A DNA stretch of 45,442 nucleotides from Allobosea sp. CRIB-10 (GTDB lineage: Bacteria; Pseudomonadota; Alphaproteobacteria; Rhizobiales; Beijerinckiaceae). The translations under genes were made by a program, and so were the position numbers. Of this stretch, positions 26,444-35,161 are shown one piece after another. Every line of letters begins with the position of its first letter. The stretch's first letter is position 1. The notes under the pieces were generated by a model. The model worked only from the letters and a program-made list of their open reading frames with translations, searched no databases and had not been told where the DNA came from. Location of the stretch: contig NZ_FOKP01000035.1 of NCBI RefSeq assembly GCF_900112185.1, positions 1 through 45,442 on the forward strand, given 5' to 3'.

Positions 26444-27187
26444 CTACCCGCCCCGCTTCCGGCTCGCCCGGCGCGACATCATGTTCAGCCCCTCGATCAG
26501 GGCCGAGAACGCCATGGCGGCATAGATGTAGCCCTTCGGGATATGCGCGCCGAAGCCCTCGCCGATCAGCGTGCCGCCGATCATCAGGAGGAAACCGAGC
26601 GCCAGCATCACGATCGTCGGGTTCTTGTCGATGAAGCGCGCCAGCGGGTCGGCCGCGAGCAGCATCACCAGCACGGCGACGATGACGGCGATCACCATCA
26701 CCGGGATGTGCTCGGTCATACCGACGGCGGTGATGATGCTGTCGATCGAGAAGACGAGGTCGAGCAACAGGATCTGGAAGATCACGCCGCCGAAGGTCAC
26801 GGCTGCGGCTGCGCCGCCGTCGAACATGTCGGGCCCGTGATCGGGATCGACCTTGTGATGGATCTCCTTGGTCGCCTTCCAGACCAGGAACAGGCCGCCG
26901 GCGATCAGGATGAGATCACGCCAGGAGAAGGCTTTTCCGAAGACCGAGAACACCGGCGCGGTGAGCTGCACGATGAAGGCGACGGTCGAGAGCAGGCCGA
27001 GGCGCAGGATCAGCGCCAGGCCGATGCCGATCCGCCGGCCGCGCGCGCGCTGGTGCTCGGGCAGCTTGTTGGTCAGGATCGAGATGAAGATGAGGTTGTC
27101 GATACCGAGGACGACCTCCATGGCGATCAGGGCGCCGAGCGCCGCCCAGACTGCCGGGTCGGCGGCGAGCGTCATAAGGGCATCCAT
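26444..27187 (-). CDS. TerC-family integral membrane protein
   Basis: A 247-residue polytopic membrane protein of the TerC family. The N-terminal IAMEVVLGIDNLIFISIL and the central DLVFSIDSIITAVGM carry the two acidic motifs (GIDN and SIDS) typical of the family; about seven hydrophobic helices are visible. Family members have been tied to tellurite resistance and to manganese or other metal export, often for enzymes exported across the membrane. The ATG at 27187 (MDALMTLAADPAVW) was chosen. No manganese riboswitch could be recognised upstream. Confidence 0.9.
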   Translation of the reverse strand: MDALMTLAADPAVWAALGALIAMEVVLGIDNLIFISILTNKLPEHQRARGRRIGIGLALILRLGLLSTVAFIVQLTAPVFSVFGKAFSWRDLILIAGGLFLVWKATKEIHHKVDPDHGPDMFDGGAAAAVTFGGVIFQILLLDLVFSIDSIITAVGMTEHIPVMVIAVIVAVLVMLLAADPLARFIDKNPTIVMLALGFLLMIGGTLIGEGFGAHIPKGYIYAAMAFSALIEGLNMMSRRASRKRGG

Positions 27188-27283
27188 GGAGTCGTGAACC
27201 TCGCGGGTACGGCGCGCCGGTATGGCGGCCTCTGGCCCGCGGGAGATGGAAACGCTCCGGCGATTTACAACCGCCTCGCCAAC

Positions 27284-27307
27284 AAAAAAGAGCCCCGAAG
27301 GGCTCTT
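27284..27307 (-). terminator. Intrinsic terminator after secB
   Basis: The stem is AAGAGCCC (27288-27295) and GGGCTCTT (27300-27307) with a CGAA loop, which reads TTCG on the minus strand. On the minus strand it runs into a T-rich stretch (TTTTTT within 27284-27289). It ends the secB transcript before terC. Confidence 0.88.
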
Positions 27308-27338
27308 GATCTGTCGCATTCGCGATGTCGGTCGCCGA

Positions 27339-27833
27339 TCAGGCGTTAGGCACGCCCTGCTGCGCCTGCATCTCTTCGACGCGCTGGCGGTAGAGCGAAG
27401 CGAAGTCGATCGGGTCGATATAGAGCGGCGGGAAGCCGCCATTGCGCACGGCTTCGGCCACGATCGCACGAGCGAAGGGGAAAAGCAGGCGCGGGCAGTC
27501 GATCATCACGACAGCGTGCATCTGCTCCGGCGGCACGCCGAGGATGCGGAAGACGCCGGCATAGCTCAGCTCGAAGGCGAACAGCGTCTCGTCGTTCAGC
27601 GTCGCCTTGCCTTCGAGCGTCAGGATCGTCTCGACGTCGTTGTCGCCGAGCGCATTGGCGTGGACGTTGACCTGGAGGCCGATCTGCGGCCCGCTCTGTT
27701 GCTGCTGCTGGATCAGCGAGCGCGGGGCGTTAGGGTTCTCGAAGGAGAAATCCTTGATGTACTGGACCAGCGTGTTGAGGCTGGGCCCCTGCTGGTCGGC
27801 GGCGCCGGCGCCGTTGCCGTTTTCGTTGGCCAT
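27339..27833 (-). CDS. secB: Protein-export chaperone SecB
   Basis: A 164-residue tetrameric chaperone that keeps presecretory proteins unfolded for SecA. YIKDFSFENPNAPRSL opens the fold, GVPPEQMHAVVMIDCPRLLFPFAR and GGFPPLYIDPIDFASLY are hallmark segments. The ATG at 27833 (MANENGNG) was chosen; in-frame ATGs lie at 27842 and a little upstream. secB close to the Tim44-like and MltA genes is a common alphaproteobacterial order. It is divergent from the Tim44-like gene. Confidence 0.95.
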   Translation of the reverse strand: MANENGNGAGAADQQGPSLNTLVQYIKDFSFENPNAPRSLIQQQQQSGPQIGLQVNVHANALGDNDVETILTLEGKATLNDETLFAFELSYAGVFRILGVPPEQMHAVVMIDCPRLLFPFARAIVAEAVRNGGFPPLYIDPIDFASLYRQRVEEMQAQQGVPNA

Positions 27834-28085
27834 CGGTCCCATCATGTCTTCTAGAAAATCCTCGGGAAATTCCGTGCCGTGGCCGGAATTGCCCGGCGAG
27901 GCAGCGACGCCGGGCCCGCGTCGGCTATCATGGCGGCGGGGCCGGCACAAGCGAAGCGCGCTTTAGCGCCCTTGTCGCGCCCCGGGGGTGGATGTTACGA
28001 GCCTTCCACACCATATCCGTTCGATGACGGGCCGCAGCAGCGCGCCCGCGCGGGAACGAGTTTTCGAGGTTCGGATCAGCCGGCG

Positions 28086-28811
28086 ATGCAGAATTTCGAT
28101 ATGACGACCCTGGTCTTCCTGGCCCTGGCCGTTTTCGTCGCCTGGAAACTGCGCTCCGTGCTGGGCCAGAAGACCGGGCACGAGAAGCCGCCTGCGGACC
28201 CGTTTGCGCGGCGCGAGACGCCGCCGCTGCGGCCCGATCAGCCGTCGAATGGCGAGCGACGCGACAATGTCGTCCGCCTGCCCGGTGCCGCCAACGATGC
28301 CGCGGCTGCCCCGGCGGCCGATGCCGAGCGCTGGAAGGATATCGCGGAGCCCGGCTCGCCGATCGCCGTCGGTCTCGATGCCATCGTCCGTCAGGAGCCG
28401 CGTTTCGAGCCCCAGGGTTTCCTCGTCGGCGCGAAATCGGCCTATGAGACCATCGTCACCGCCTTTGCCCGCGGCGACCGCAAGACCCTGAAGGGCCTGC
28501 TCGCCAAGGAAGTCTATGACGGTTTCGAGCAGGCGATCGCCGAGCGCGAGAAGCGCGGCGAGAAGGCCGAGTCCAATTTCGTCTCGATCGACAAGGCTGA
28601 GATCGTCGCCGTCGACGTCAAGGGCAAGGTCGGGCAAGTCACGATCGCCTTCGTCTCGCAGCTGATCAGCGCGGTCCGCGACGCGCAGGGCAACGTCGTC
28701 GATGGCAGCGCCGATGCGGTCTCGGAGGTCAACGACGTCTGGACCTTCTCGCGACAGCTCGGCAGCCGCGACCCGAACTGGCTGCTGGTCGCCACCGAAT
28801 CGGCCGCGTGA
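28086..28811 (+). CDS. Tim44/TimA-like membrane-anchored protein
   Basis: A 241-residue protein with one N-terminal membrane helix (about residues 6-22), a charged, proline-rich linker, and a C-terminal Tim44-like domain (about 95-241: GFLVGAKSAYETIVTAFARG, ...LKGLLAKEVYDGFEQAI). The family is related to the mitochondrial import component Tim44. Alphaproteobacterial versions sit near secB, but their role is unproven. Its stop overlaps the mltA start (GTGA), so the two are coupled. Confidence 0.85.
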   Translation: MQNFDMTTLVFLALAVFVAWKLRSVLGQKTGHEKPPADPFARRETPPLRPDQPSNGERRDNVVRLPGAANDAAAAPAADAERWKDIAEPGSPIAVGLDAIVRQEPRFEPQGFLVGAKSAYETIVTAFARGDRKTLKGLLAKEVYDGFEQAIAEREKRGEKAESNFVSIDKAEIVAVDVKGKVGQVTIAFVSQLISAVRDAQGNVVDGSADAVSEVNDVWTFSRQLGSRDPNWLLVATESAA

Positions 28812-29968
28812 TCCGTGCGACCGGTCTCGTTCTGGGGCTGCTGGCCGCAGCGATCTCGATGACCGGCGCGGACGCTTCCCCTCCACCTCTACCGACGGGC
28901 GCCCGGGCTGAACCCGTGGCGCCCGCTGCGCTCGCCGGCTGGAGCACCGACGATCAGCTCGCGGTTTTGCGCCTGTTCGCACAGGGCTGCGAGACCGATC
29001 CGCCGCTGCGGCAAGGCGCCGTTCCGCCACCGGCCCTGCCGGCCTTATGCGCGAAGGCGGCAGCTCTGCTCGCTGCCGATGCATCCGCCGCTGCGGCCCG
29101 CCGCTTCTTCGCCGACAATTTCGCCTTCTGGCGCATCCGTCCGGCCGGTGCCGAACGTGGCTTCATGACCGGTTATTTCGAGCCGGAATTCGAGGGCTCG
29201 CTGACCCGCTCCGATGCCTTCCCGACGCCGCTCTATGGCCGCCCGGCCGACCTCGTGACCAAGATGCCGGGTGACGACTGGCCCGGCCTCGACCCGGCCC
29301 TGACCTCGGCGCGCCGGACGGCGAAGGGGCTGGAGGCCTTCCCGGATCGCGCGGCGATCGAGCAGGGCGCGCTCGCCGGCCAGGAGCTCGAGATCCTCTG
29401 GATGCGCGATCCCGTCGATCGCTTCGTGCTGCAGGTCCAGGGTTCCGGTCGCATCCGCCTGCCGGACGGCAAGGTGACGCGCCTCGTCTATTCCGGCCGC
29501 AACGGCCACCCCTATACCTCGCTCGGGCGCGAGCTCAGCCGGCGCGAGAACATTCCGCCCGAGCAGATGACGATGGACAAGCTGATCGCCCGGCTGAAGG
29601 CCGATGCCGGCTTCGCCCGTGACCTCATCCGGCTCAACCGCTCCTTCGTTTTCTTCGCCCGGAATGACGATCTTCCGCCTGAGTCCGGTCCGATAGGCGG
29701 GGCCGGTCTGCCGCTGACCCCGCTCCGGAGCGTCGCGGTCGACCGTTCGCTCTGGCCCTATGGCATGCCGGCCTGGATCGAGACCGAGATCCCGGACGGC
29801 AAGGGCGGCAGCGAGAAGCTCGCCAGGCTGATGCTGGCCCAGGATACCGGCACCGCGATCGTCGGCCCGGCCCGGATCGACCTCTTCGTCGGCTCGGGCG
29901 CGGAAGCCGGCCATCGTGCTGGCCTGATCCGGCATCCCGTCGATTTCGTCGTGCTCTGGCCGCGCTGA
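28808..29968 (+). CDS. mltA: Membrane-bound lytic murein transglycosylase A
   Basis: A 386-residue peptidoglycan lytic transglycosylase with an N-terminal signal sequence. MltA motifs include GFMTGYFEPEFEGSL, LQVQGSGRIRLPDG with the substrate groove, the YTSLGRELSRRENIP segment, and the C-terminal 3D domain LMLAQDTGTAIVGPARIDLF with the catalytic aspartate. I see no lipobox, so it may be periplasmic rather than lipid-anchored. The GTG start overlaps the preceding stop. The smr-domain gene follows after 3 bp. Confidence 0.93.
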   Translation: MIRATGLVLGLLAAAISMTGADASPPPLPTGARAEPVAPAALAGWSTDDQLAVLRLFAQGCETDPPLRQGAVPPPALPALCAKAAALLAADASAAAARRFFADNFAFWRIRPAGAERGFMTGYFEPEFEGSLTRSDAFPTPLYGRPADLVTKMPGDDWPGLDPALTSARRTAKGLEAFPDRAAIEQGALAGQELEILWMRDPVDRFVLQVQGSGRIRLPDGKVTRLVYSGRNGHPYTSLGRELSRRENIPPEQMTMDKLIARLKADAGFARDLIRLNRSFVFFARNDDLPPESGPIGGAGLPLTPLRSVAVDRSLWPYGMPAWIETEIPDGKGGSEKLARLMLAQDTGTAIVGPARIDLFVGSGAEAGHRAGLIRHPVDFVVLWPR

Positions 29969-29971
29969 GCC

Positions 29972-30529
29972 ATGCGCCGGCGCGGCAAGCTCCTCTCCGA
30001 GGCGGAACTCGCGCTCTGGCGCCAGGTCGCGCGCACAGTGAAGCCGTTACCGGGCCGTTCGCCGGTCGAGCCTGAACCGGAAGCAGCACAGGCCAAGCCC
30101 GCCCCGATTGTGGAGAACGCTTCGCCTCCAGCCATGTTGGCACCAGCCCGGCCCACCAAGCCCGTGCCGCCGCCTTTGGTGCCGCTGGAGCGGCGCATGC
30201 GCACGCAATTGCGCCGCGGCCAGCAGGGCGTCGAGGCGGTAATCGACCTGCACGGCCTGCGTCAGGAGGAGGCGCATTCGGCGCTGCGCGGCTTCCTGCG
30301 CCTGCAGCAGCAGCGTGGCGCCAAGCTCGTGCTGGTGGTGACCGGCAAGGGCATCGCCGGCGATGTTCCTTACGGCGAGGAACGCGGCATCCTGCGCCGC
30401 AACGTGCCGCATTGGCTGCGCCTGCCCGATCTGCGGCCGCTGGTGCTCGGTTTCGACGAGGCCGAGCAGCGCCATGGCGGCGCCGGGGCGCTCTATATTC
30501 GCCTGCGCCGCAGCCGGGAGACAGGCTGA
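29972..30529 (+). CDS. Smr-domain protein
   Basis: A 185-residue protein with a proline/alanine-rich N-terminal half and a C-terminal Smr (small MutS-related) domain from about residue 85: VIDLHGLRQEEAHSALRGFL and LVLVVTGKGIAG, with the DLHG and TGKG motifs. Smr domains are DNA or RNA endonucleases; the stand-alone alphaproteobacterial forms have no settled role. It sits 3 bp after mltA and overlaps the next gene by 1 bp (TGATG). Confidence 0.88.
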   Translation: MRRRGKLLSEAELALWRQVARTVKPLPGRSPVEPEPEAAQAKPAPIVENASPPAMLAPARPTKPVPPPLVPLERRMRTQLRRGQQGVEAVIDLHGLRQEEAHSALRGFLRLQQQRGAKLVLVVTGKGIAGDVPYGEERGILRRNVPHWLRLPDLRPLVLGFDEAEQRHGGAGALYIRLRRSRETG

Positions 30530-30903
30530 TGACGCCCTTCGGCCGCCGCGTCCGCGAATTGCGCGCCGCCCGCGGCGTCACCCTGGCGCAGATGGCGCAG
30601 GCGCTCGGTGTCACTCCGGCCTATCTCTCGGCTCTGGAGCACGGCAAGCGCGGCCAGCCGACCTTCACCCTGATCCAGGGCGCTATCCATCATCTCGGCG
30701 TGATCTGGGACGAGGCCGATGAACTGATCCGCCTCGCCGAACTCTCGCATCCGCGCATCGTGATCGACACCGCCGGCCTCGAACCGGAGGCGACCTTGTT
30801 CGCCAACCGCCTCGCCCATGAGGTGCAATGGCTCGGCCCGTCCGACCTCGCGGCGCTGACCTCGATCCTTGATGGCGCAGCCCGGCGCCGCGGCAGCGCT
30901 TGA
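30529..30903 (+). CDS. XRE-family helix-turn-helix regulator
   Basis: A 124-residue protein with an N-terminal XRE/Cro-type HTH: FGRRVRELRAARGVTLAQMA and GVTPAYLSALEHGKRG. The C-terminal half is helical (IRLAELSHPRIVIDTAGLEPEA) and of unknown function. The ATG overlaps the smr stop as TGATG, so it is the last gene of the Tim44-like/mltA/smr operon. It may bind its own operon promoter; no operator was identified. Confidence 0.9.
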   Translation: MTPFGRRVRELRAARGVTLAQMAQALGVTPAYLSALEHGKRGQPTFTLIQGAIHHLGVIWDEADELIRLAELSHPRIVIDTAGLEPEATLFANRLAHEVQWLGPSDLAALTSILDGAARRRGSA

Positions 30904-30959
30904 CCTGACCTGTCGTCAATGCAACACGCCGCCATCCTCCCGCCATCACGGATCGTTTC

Positions 30960-31958
30960 ATGACCTCCAAGCGCTATGACGTGCTCGCCTTGGGCAATGC
31001 CATCGTCGACGTCTTCGCCTCGGCGGAGGAAGATTTTCTGGCGAAATACGAGCTGGTCAAAGGCTCGATGGCGCTGATCGACGAGCCACGGGCCGAGCTG
31101 CTCTATGGCGCGATGGGCCCGGGCAAGGTGGTCTCGGGCGGCTCGGCCGCCAACACCATCGCCGGCCTCGCCTCCTTCGGCGGCAAGGGCGCCTTCATCG
31201 GCAAGGTCAAGGCCGACGAGCTCGGCCAGCTCTACCGCCACGACCTGACCTCGCTCGGCGTCGCCTTCGACACCGCGGCGGCGACCGGAGGGCCGGCGAC
31301 GGCGCGCTCCTTCATCATCGTCACGCCCGATGGCGAGCGCACGATGAACACCTATCTCGGCGCCTGCCAGGGCCTGTCGCCGGCCGATGTCGATCCCGCC
31401 ACGGTCGAGAACGCCGATATCGTCTATCTAGAAGGCTATCTCTGGGATCCGCCGGCGGCCAAGGACGCCTTCCGCAAGGCCTCCGAGATCGCCCACAAGG
31501 CCGGCGGCCGCGTCGCCATCACCCTCTCGGATTCCTTCTGCGTCGACCGCTATCGCGACGAGTTCCTCGGCCTGATTCGCAATGGCCTGGTGGACCTCGT
31601 CTTCGCCAATGAGCACGAGCTGAAGAGCCTCTACCAGAGCGCGGATTTCGACACGGCGCTGGCAGCGATGCGGGCGGAGAACATCCTCGCGGTCATCACC
31701 CGCTCCGAGAACGGCGCGCTCGCGCTGACGCCGGACGGCATCGTCGCCGAGCCGGTCTTCCCGATCGAGCGCGTCGTCGATGCGACCGGCGCCGGCGATC
31801 TCTTCGCCGCCGGCTTCCTGCACGGCCTGACCTCGGGCCGAGAAGCCCGCGACTGCCTGCGGCTCGGCGCGCTCGCTGCCGCCGAGGTCATCAGCCATGT
31901 CGGCGCGCGCCCGGACGTCAGCCTGAAGACGCTCGCCGGCAATAACGGCCTGCTCTGA
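30960..31958 (+). CDS. Adenosine kinase (PfkB/ribokinase family)
   Basis: A 332-residue sugar/nucleoside kinase of the PfkB superfamily. VLALGNAIVDVFA opens the fold, GGSAANTIAGLASFGGKGAFIGKV is the PfkB signature 1 region, and VVDATGAGDLFAAGFLHGL is signature 2 with the catalytic Asp and the anion hole. The GGSAANT stretch and size fit bacterial adenosine kinases, but substrate specificity within PfkB is hard to read. It converges on hemA with an 18-bp gap. Confidence 0.85.
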   Translation: MTSKRYDVLALGNAIVDVFASAEEDFLAKYELVKGSMALIDEPRAELLYGAMGPGKVVSGGSAANTIAGLASFGGKGAFIGKVKADELGQLYRHDLTSLGVAFDTAAATGGPATARSFIIVTPDGERTMNTYLGACQGLSPADVDPATVENADIVYLEGYLWDPPAAKDAFRKASEIAHKAGGRVAITLSDSFCVDRYRDEFLGLIRNGLVDLVFANEHELKSLYQSADFDTALAAMRAENILAVITRSENGALALTPDGIVAEPVFPIERVVDATGAGDLFAAGFLHGLTSGREARDCLRLGALAAAEVISHVGARPDVSLKTLAGNNGLL

Positions 31959-31976
31959 GGAAAAGGGTCGGGCGGC

Positions 31977-33188
31977 TCAGGCCGCCCGCTTCAATCCCGT
32001 AGCGCTCCAGATCTCGCTGAGCGCGACGACCAGGGTGGCGATATCCTCGTCGCCATGCAGCGGCGTCGGCGTGATCCGCAGGCGCTCGGTACCGCGTGCC
32101 ACGGTCGGGTAGTTGATCGGCTGGACGTAGATCGCAAAGCGCTCCAGCAACTCGTCGCTGATCCGCTTGCACAGCCCGGCATCGCCGACCATCACCGGCA
32201 CGATATGGCTGGGGTTGGCCAGATGCGGGATGCCGGCCTGATCGAGCTGGCCACGGAGCTTGCGCACCCGGTCCTGCTGGCCCTCGCGCTCGGCCGAGCT
32301 CGTCTTGAGATGTCGGATCGCGGCGAGCGCGCCGGCGGCGAGCGCCGGCGGCAGCGAGCTCGAGAAGATGAAGCCGGAGGCGAAGCTGCGGATGAAGTCG
32401 CAGAGATCAGCCGAGCCGGTGACATAGCCGCCCATCACGCCGAAGGATTTGGCCAGCGTGCCCTCGATCAGATCGAGCCGGTGGCTCAAGCCTTCGCGCT
32501 CGCTGACGCCGCCGCCGCGCGGTCCGTAGAGCCCGACGGCATGGACCTCGTCGATATAGGTCAAGGCCCCGAATTCCTCGGCGAGATCGCAGAATTCGGC
32601 GATCGGCGCGATGTCGCCATCCATTGAATAGACCGATTCGAAGGCGATCAGCTTCGGCCGGGCAGGATTGATGCTCGCGAGCTTGCGGCGCAGATCCTGC
32701 GGGTCGTTATGGGCGAAGATCAGCTTCTCGGCCCGCGAATGCCGGATGCCCTCGATCATCGAGGCATGGTTGGCGGCGTCGGTCAGTACGACGCAGCCGG
32801 GAATGCGCGCGGCCAGCGTCGAGAGCGAGGCCCAGTTCGACATATAGCCGGAGTTGAACAGCAGCGCGGCGTCCTTGCCGTGCAGGTCGGCGAGCTCGCG
32901 CTCCAGCAGGACATGGTAGTGGTTGGTGCCGGCGATGTTGCGGGTGCCGCCGGCGCCGGCACCGCAAGCATCGAGTGCTTCGCGCATCGCGGCGAGCACG
33001 GCCGGGTGCTGGCCCATGCCGAGATAGTCGTTCGAGCACCACACGGTGACCTCGCGCGGCCCGTTCGGACCGTGGAAGGCGGCGCGCGGAAAGCGGCCGG
33101 CACGGCGCTCGAGATCGGCAAAGACGCGGTAGCGACCTTCGGCCTTGAGGCCGTCGAGCTCGCTGCGGAAAAAGGCTTCGAAATCCAT
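31977..33188 (-). CDS. hemA: 5-Aminolevulinate synthase
   Basis: A 403-residue PLP enzyme that condenses glycine and succinyl-CoA to 5-aminolevulinate, the alphaproteobacterial entry to heme. Evidence: the N-terminal VWCSNDYLGMGQHPAVL, GAGAGGTRNIAGTNHYHV, ESVYSMDGDIAPI, the active-site loop GTLAKSFGVMGGYVTG with the PLP lysine, and the C-terminal IYVQPINYPTVARGTERLR. The ATG at 33188 has AGGAG 8 nt upstream. It pairs functionally with hemE and hemJ in this window. The aromatic lyase gene diverges from it. Confidence 0.95.
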   Translation of the reverse strand: MDFEAFFRSELDGLKAEGRYRVFADLERRAGRFPRAAFHGPNGPREVTVWCSNDYLGMGQHPAVLAAMREALDACGAGAGGTRNIAGTNHYHVLLERELADLHGKDAALLFNSGYMSNWASLSTLAARIPGCVVLTDAANHASMIEGIRHSRAEKLIFAHNDPQDLRRKLASINPARPKLIAFESVYSMDGDIAPIAEFCDLAEEFGALTYIDEVHAVGLYGPRGGGVSEREGLSHRLDLIEGTLAKSFGVMGGYVTGSADLCDFIRSFASGFIFSSSLPPALAAGALAAIRHLKTSSAEREGQQDRVRKLRGQLDQAGIPHLANPSHIVPVMVGDAGLCKRISDELLERFAIYVQPINYPTVARGTERLRITPTPLHGDEDIATLVVALSEIWSATGLKRAA

Positions 33189-33395
33189 GAGTGACGCTCC
33201 TGGCGGCACCTTTGAGGGATTCCAGGCACGCGGTAAAGGCGCGCCAATGTCGCGCCGCAGCAAGGCCACGGTGGCCTATTCTAGCGCAAGCTGCGGCGCA
33301 TCGTACAAGGTGCTTTTCGTTTCGCGGCGGGAATGGGCCTTTCCCTTTGGCGTGCCGGCCAGTTAGATCGGCGGCAAAGCTGGGAAGGACAGGCC

Positions 33396-35027
33396 ATGGC
33401 GGTAACGATCGACGGACGGACCCTGAAGGGCAAGCAGGTGCTGCGTGTGGCCCGGCCCGGGCCCTCCGGCCGCTATGAGAAGGCGACGCTGGCCAGGTCC
33501 GCCCGTGACGCGATCGCGGCGACACGGGCTCATATCGACGCCAATTTCATGAACGACGAAGCTCCGTTCATGTACTCCTTCAACACCGGCGTCGGCCTGT
33601 TCAAGGACCAGCGCGTGCTGATGTCGGAGATGGCCGAGTATCAGCGCAAGAGCGTCTACGCCCATGCCACCGGCATCGGCGAGCCCTTTCCGGAGGATGT
33701 GACGCGCGCCACCATGCTGCTGCGCGCCAATGCCTTCGCCTCGAACTATTCCGGCCCGCAGGTCGCCTTGGTCGAGCGCTTGCTCGCCTGCCTCAATGCC
33801 GGCGTCCATCCGGTGATCCCGCAAAAGGGCTCGGTCGGCGCCTCCGGCGATCTTGCGCCGCTCGCGCATATGTCGGCGGCGGTCTGCGGCTTCGAGGAGG
33901 GCGAAGCGGTCTACAAGGGCAAGCGGATGAAGGCCCGCGAGGCCCTCGCCAGGGCTGGGCTGGAGCCGGACTTCAAGCTCGGCGCCAAGGATGCCTCGGC
34001 CCTGATCAACGGCTCGACGGTGTCGCTGGCGCTCGGCGTGCTCGCCACCGAGGACGCCAGGCGCCTGATCAAGGCCGCCGATATCGGCCTTGCGCTTTCT
34101 CTCGAAGCTATGCGCGGCGAGCTCGCCGCTTTCGATCCGCGCGTCCATGCCGCCCGCCCTCATCCCGGTCAGGCGCTGGTGGCGCGCAATCTTCTGAAGA
34201 TCACGCAGGGCTCGAAGCGCTGCTCGGCCTCGGCCCGCGAGACGATCTATCCCGACGAGATCGGCCGCACGCCGGGCAAGCCGCCGGCGCCGCGCGTGCA
34301 GGACGTCTATTCGCTGCGCTGCGCCCCGCAGGTGCATGGTCCCGCCCGCGAGGCGCTGGATTATGTCAGCCGCATCATCGCGACCGAGACCAATTCGGCG
34401 ACCGACAATCCGCTGATCTTCCCCGAGGATGACGGCTACCGCGTCATCTCCGGCGGCCATTTCCACGGTCAGTATGTCGCGCAGGCGATGGACCTGCTCG
34501 CCATCGCCATGACCGATCTCGGCTCGATCTGCGAGCGCCGCCTCGCCCGCCTCGTCGATCCGACGCTGAGCTACGGCCTGCCGCGCAACCTGCTCGCCGG
34601 CAAGCGCGGCCTCAACACCGGCTTTGCCACGGTGCAGTGCTCGATGTCGGCGCTGGTGATGGAGAACCGTACGCTGTCCTCGCCGGGTTCGGTCGATTCG
34701 ATCCCCGGCAAGTCCAACGCCGAGGACCATGTCTCGAACTCGACCTGGTGCGGCCGCAAGGCGCGCACCGTGGTCGAGAATGTCGAGATGATCATTGCCG
34801 CCGAGATACTGATGGCCTGCCAGGCGCTCTCGCTGATCGCCGAGACGGCCAAGGCCCACCCGCTCGGCAAGGGCACGCAGGCGGCGCTGGATGCGCTGCG
34901 CGAGACGATCCCGCCGGCGCTGGACGGCGACCGCTGGTACGCCGCCGAGATGAACCAGGCGACGGCTTTGGTCCGCTCCGGCGCGATCGTCGACGCGGTC
35001 GAGGCCGCGGTGGGAGCGTTGGAGTAG
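33396..35027 (+). CDS. HAL/PAL/TAL-family aromatic amino acid lyase (MIO enzyme), substrate unknown
   Basis: A 543-residue homotetrameric-family ammonia-lyase or aminomutase. The Ala-Ser-Gly triad that cyclises to the MIO cofactor is present in SVGASGDLAPLAH. Catalytic-region motifs are YSFNTGVG, QDVYSLRCAPQVHG, TDNPL and NAEDHVSN. The selectivity position reads YAH (SVYAHATGIGEP), where histidine ammonia-lyase has SH and phenylalanine or tyrosine lyases have other pairs. No hut genes are near, so histidine degradation is not supported by context. The ATG at 33396 has GGAAGGA upstream. A palindromic repeat follows the stop. Confidence 0.85.
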   Translation: MAVTIDGRTLKGKQVLRVARPGPSGRYEKATLARSARDAIAATRAHIDANFMNDEAPFMYSFNTGVGLFKDQRVLMSEMAEYQRKSVYAHATGIGEPFPEDVTRATMLLRANAFASNYSGPQVALVERLLACLNAGVHPVIPQKGSVGASGDLAPLAHMSAAVCGFEEGEAVYKGKRMKAREALARAGLEPDFKLGAKDASALINGSTVSLALGVLATEDARRLIKAADIGLALSLEAMRGELAAFDPRVHAARPHPGQALVARNLLKITQGSKRCSASARETIYPDEIGRTPGKPPAPRVQDVYSLRCAPQVHGPAREALDYVSRIIATETNSATDNPLIFPEDDGYRVISGGHFHGQYVAQAMDLLAIAMTDLGSICERRLARLVDPTLSYGLPRNLLAGKRGLNTGFATVQCSMSALVMENRTLSSPGSVDSIPGKSNAEDHVSNSTWCGRKARTVVENVEMIIAAEILMACQALSLIAETAKAHPLGKGTQAALDALRETIPPALDGDRWYAAEMNQATALVRSGAIVDAVEAAVGALE

Positions 35028-35047
35028 GGCGGAAGCATCGCCTTCCT

Positions 35048-35140
35048 CGTCATGGTCGGGCTTGTCCCGACCATCCACGTCTTCCTTCGGGCAGGACGGT
35101 GTTCAAGACGTGGATGCTCGCGACAAGGGCGAGCATGACG
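35048..35140. repeat. Composite palindromic intergenic repeat, GTCAT/ATGAC ends
   Basis: Outer ends CGTCAT (35048-35053) and ATGACG (35135-35140). Inside are ATGGTCGGG/CCCGACCAT (35052-35060 and 35066-35074), CCACGTCTT/AAGACGTGG (35075-35083 and 35105-35113), and ATGCTCGC/GCGAGCAT (35114-35121 and 35129-35136). Together they can form a cruciform. It lies between the convergent lyase and PPOX genes. Confidence 0.85.
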
Positions 35141-35161
35141 GTTGAGCGTGTCAGACGCCTC

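Noticed and set aside
27188..27283. A manganese (yybP-ykoY) riboswitch upstream of terC
   Set aside because: Searched because TerC genes can carry it. The leader is only about 100 nt and shows no recognisable conserved loop.
33396..35027. Histidine utilisation (hut) operon
   Set aside because: Only the lyase is present; no urocanase, imidazolonepropionase or HutC-type regulator flanks it, and the selectivity motif differs.
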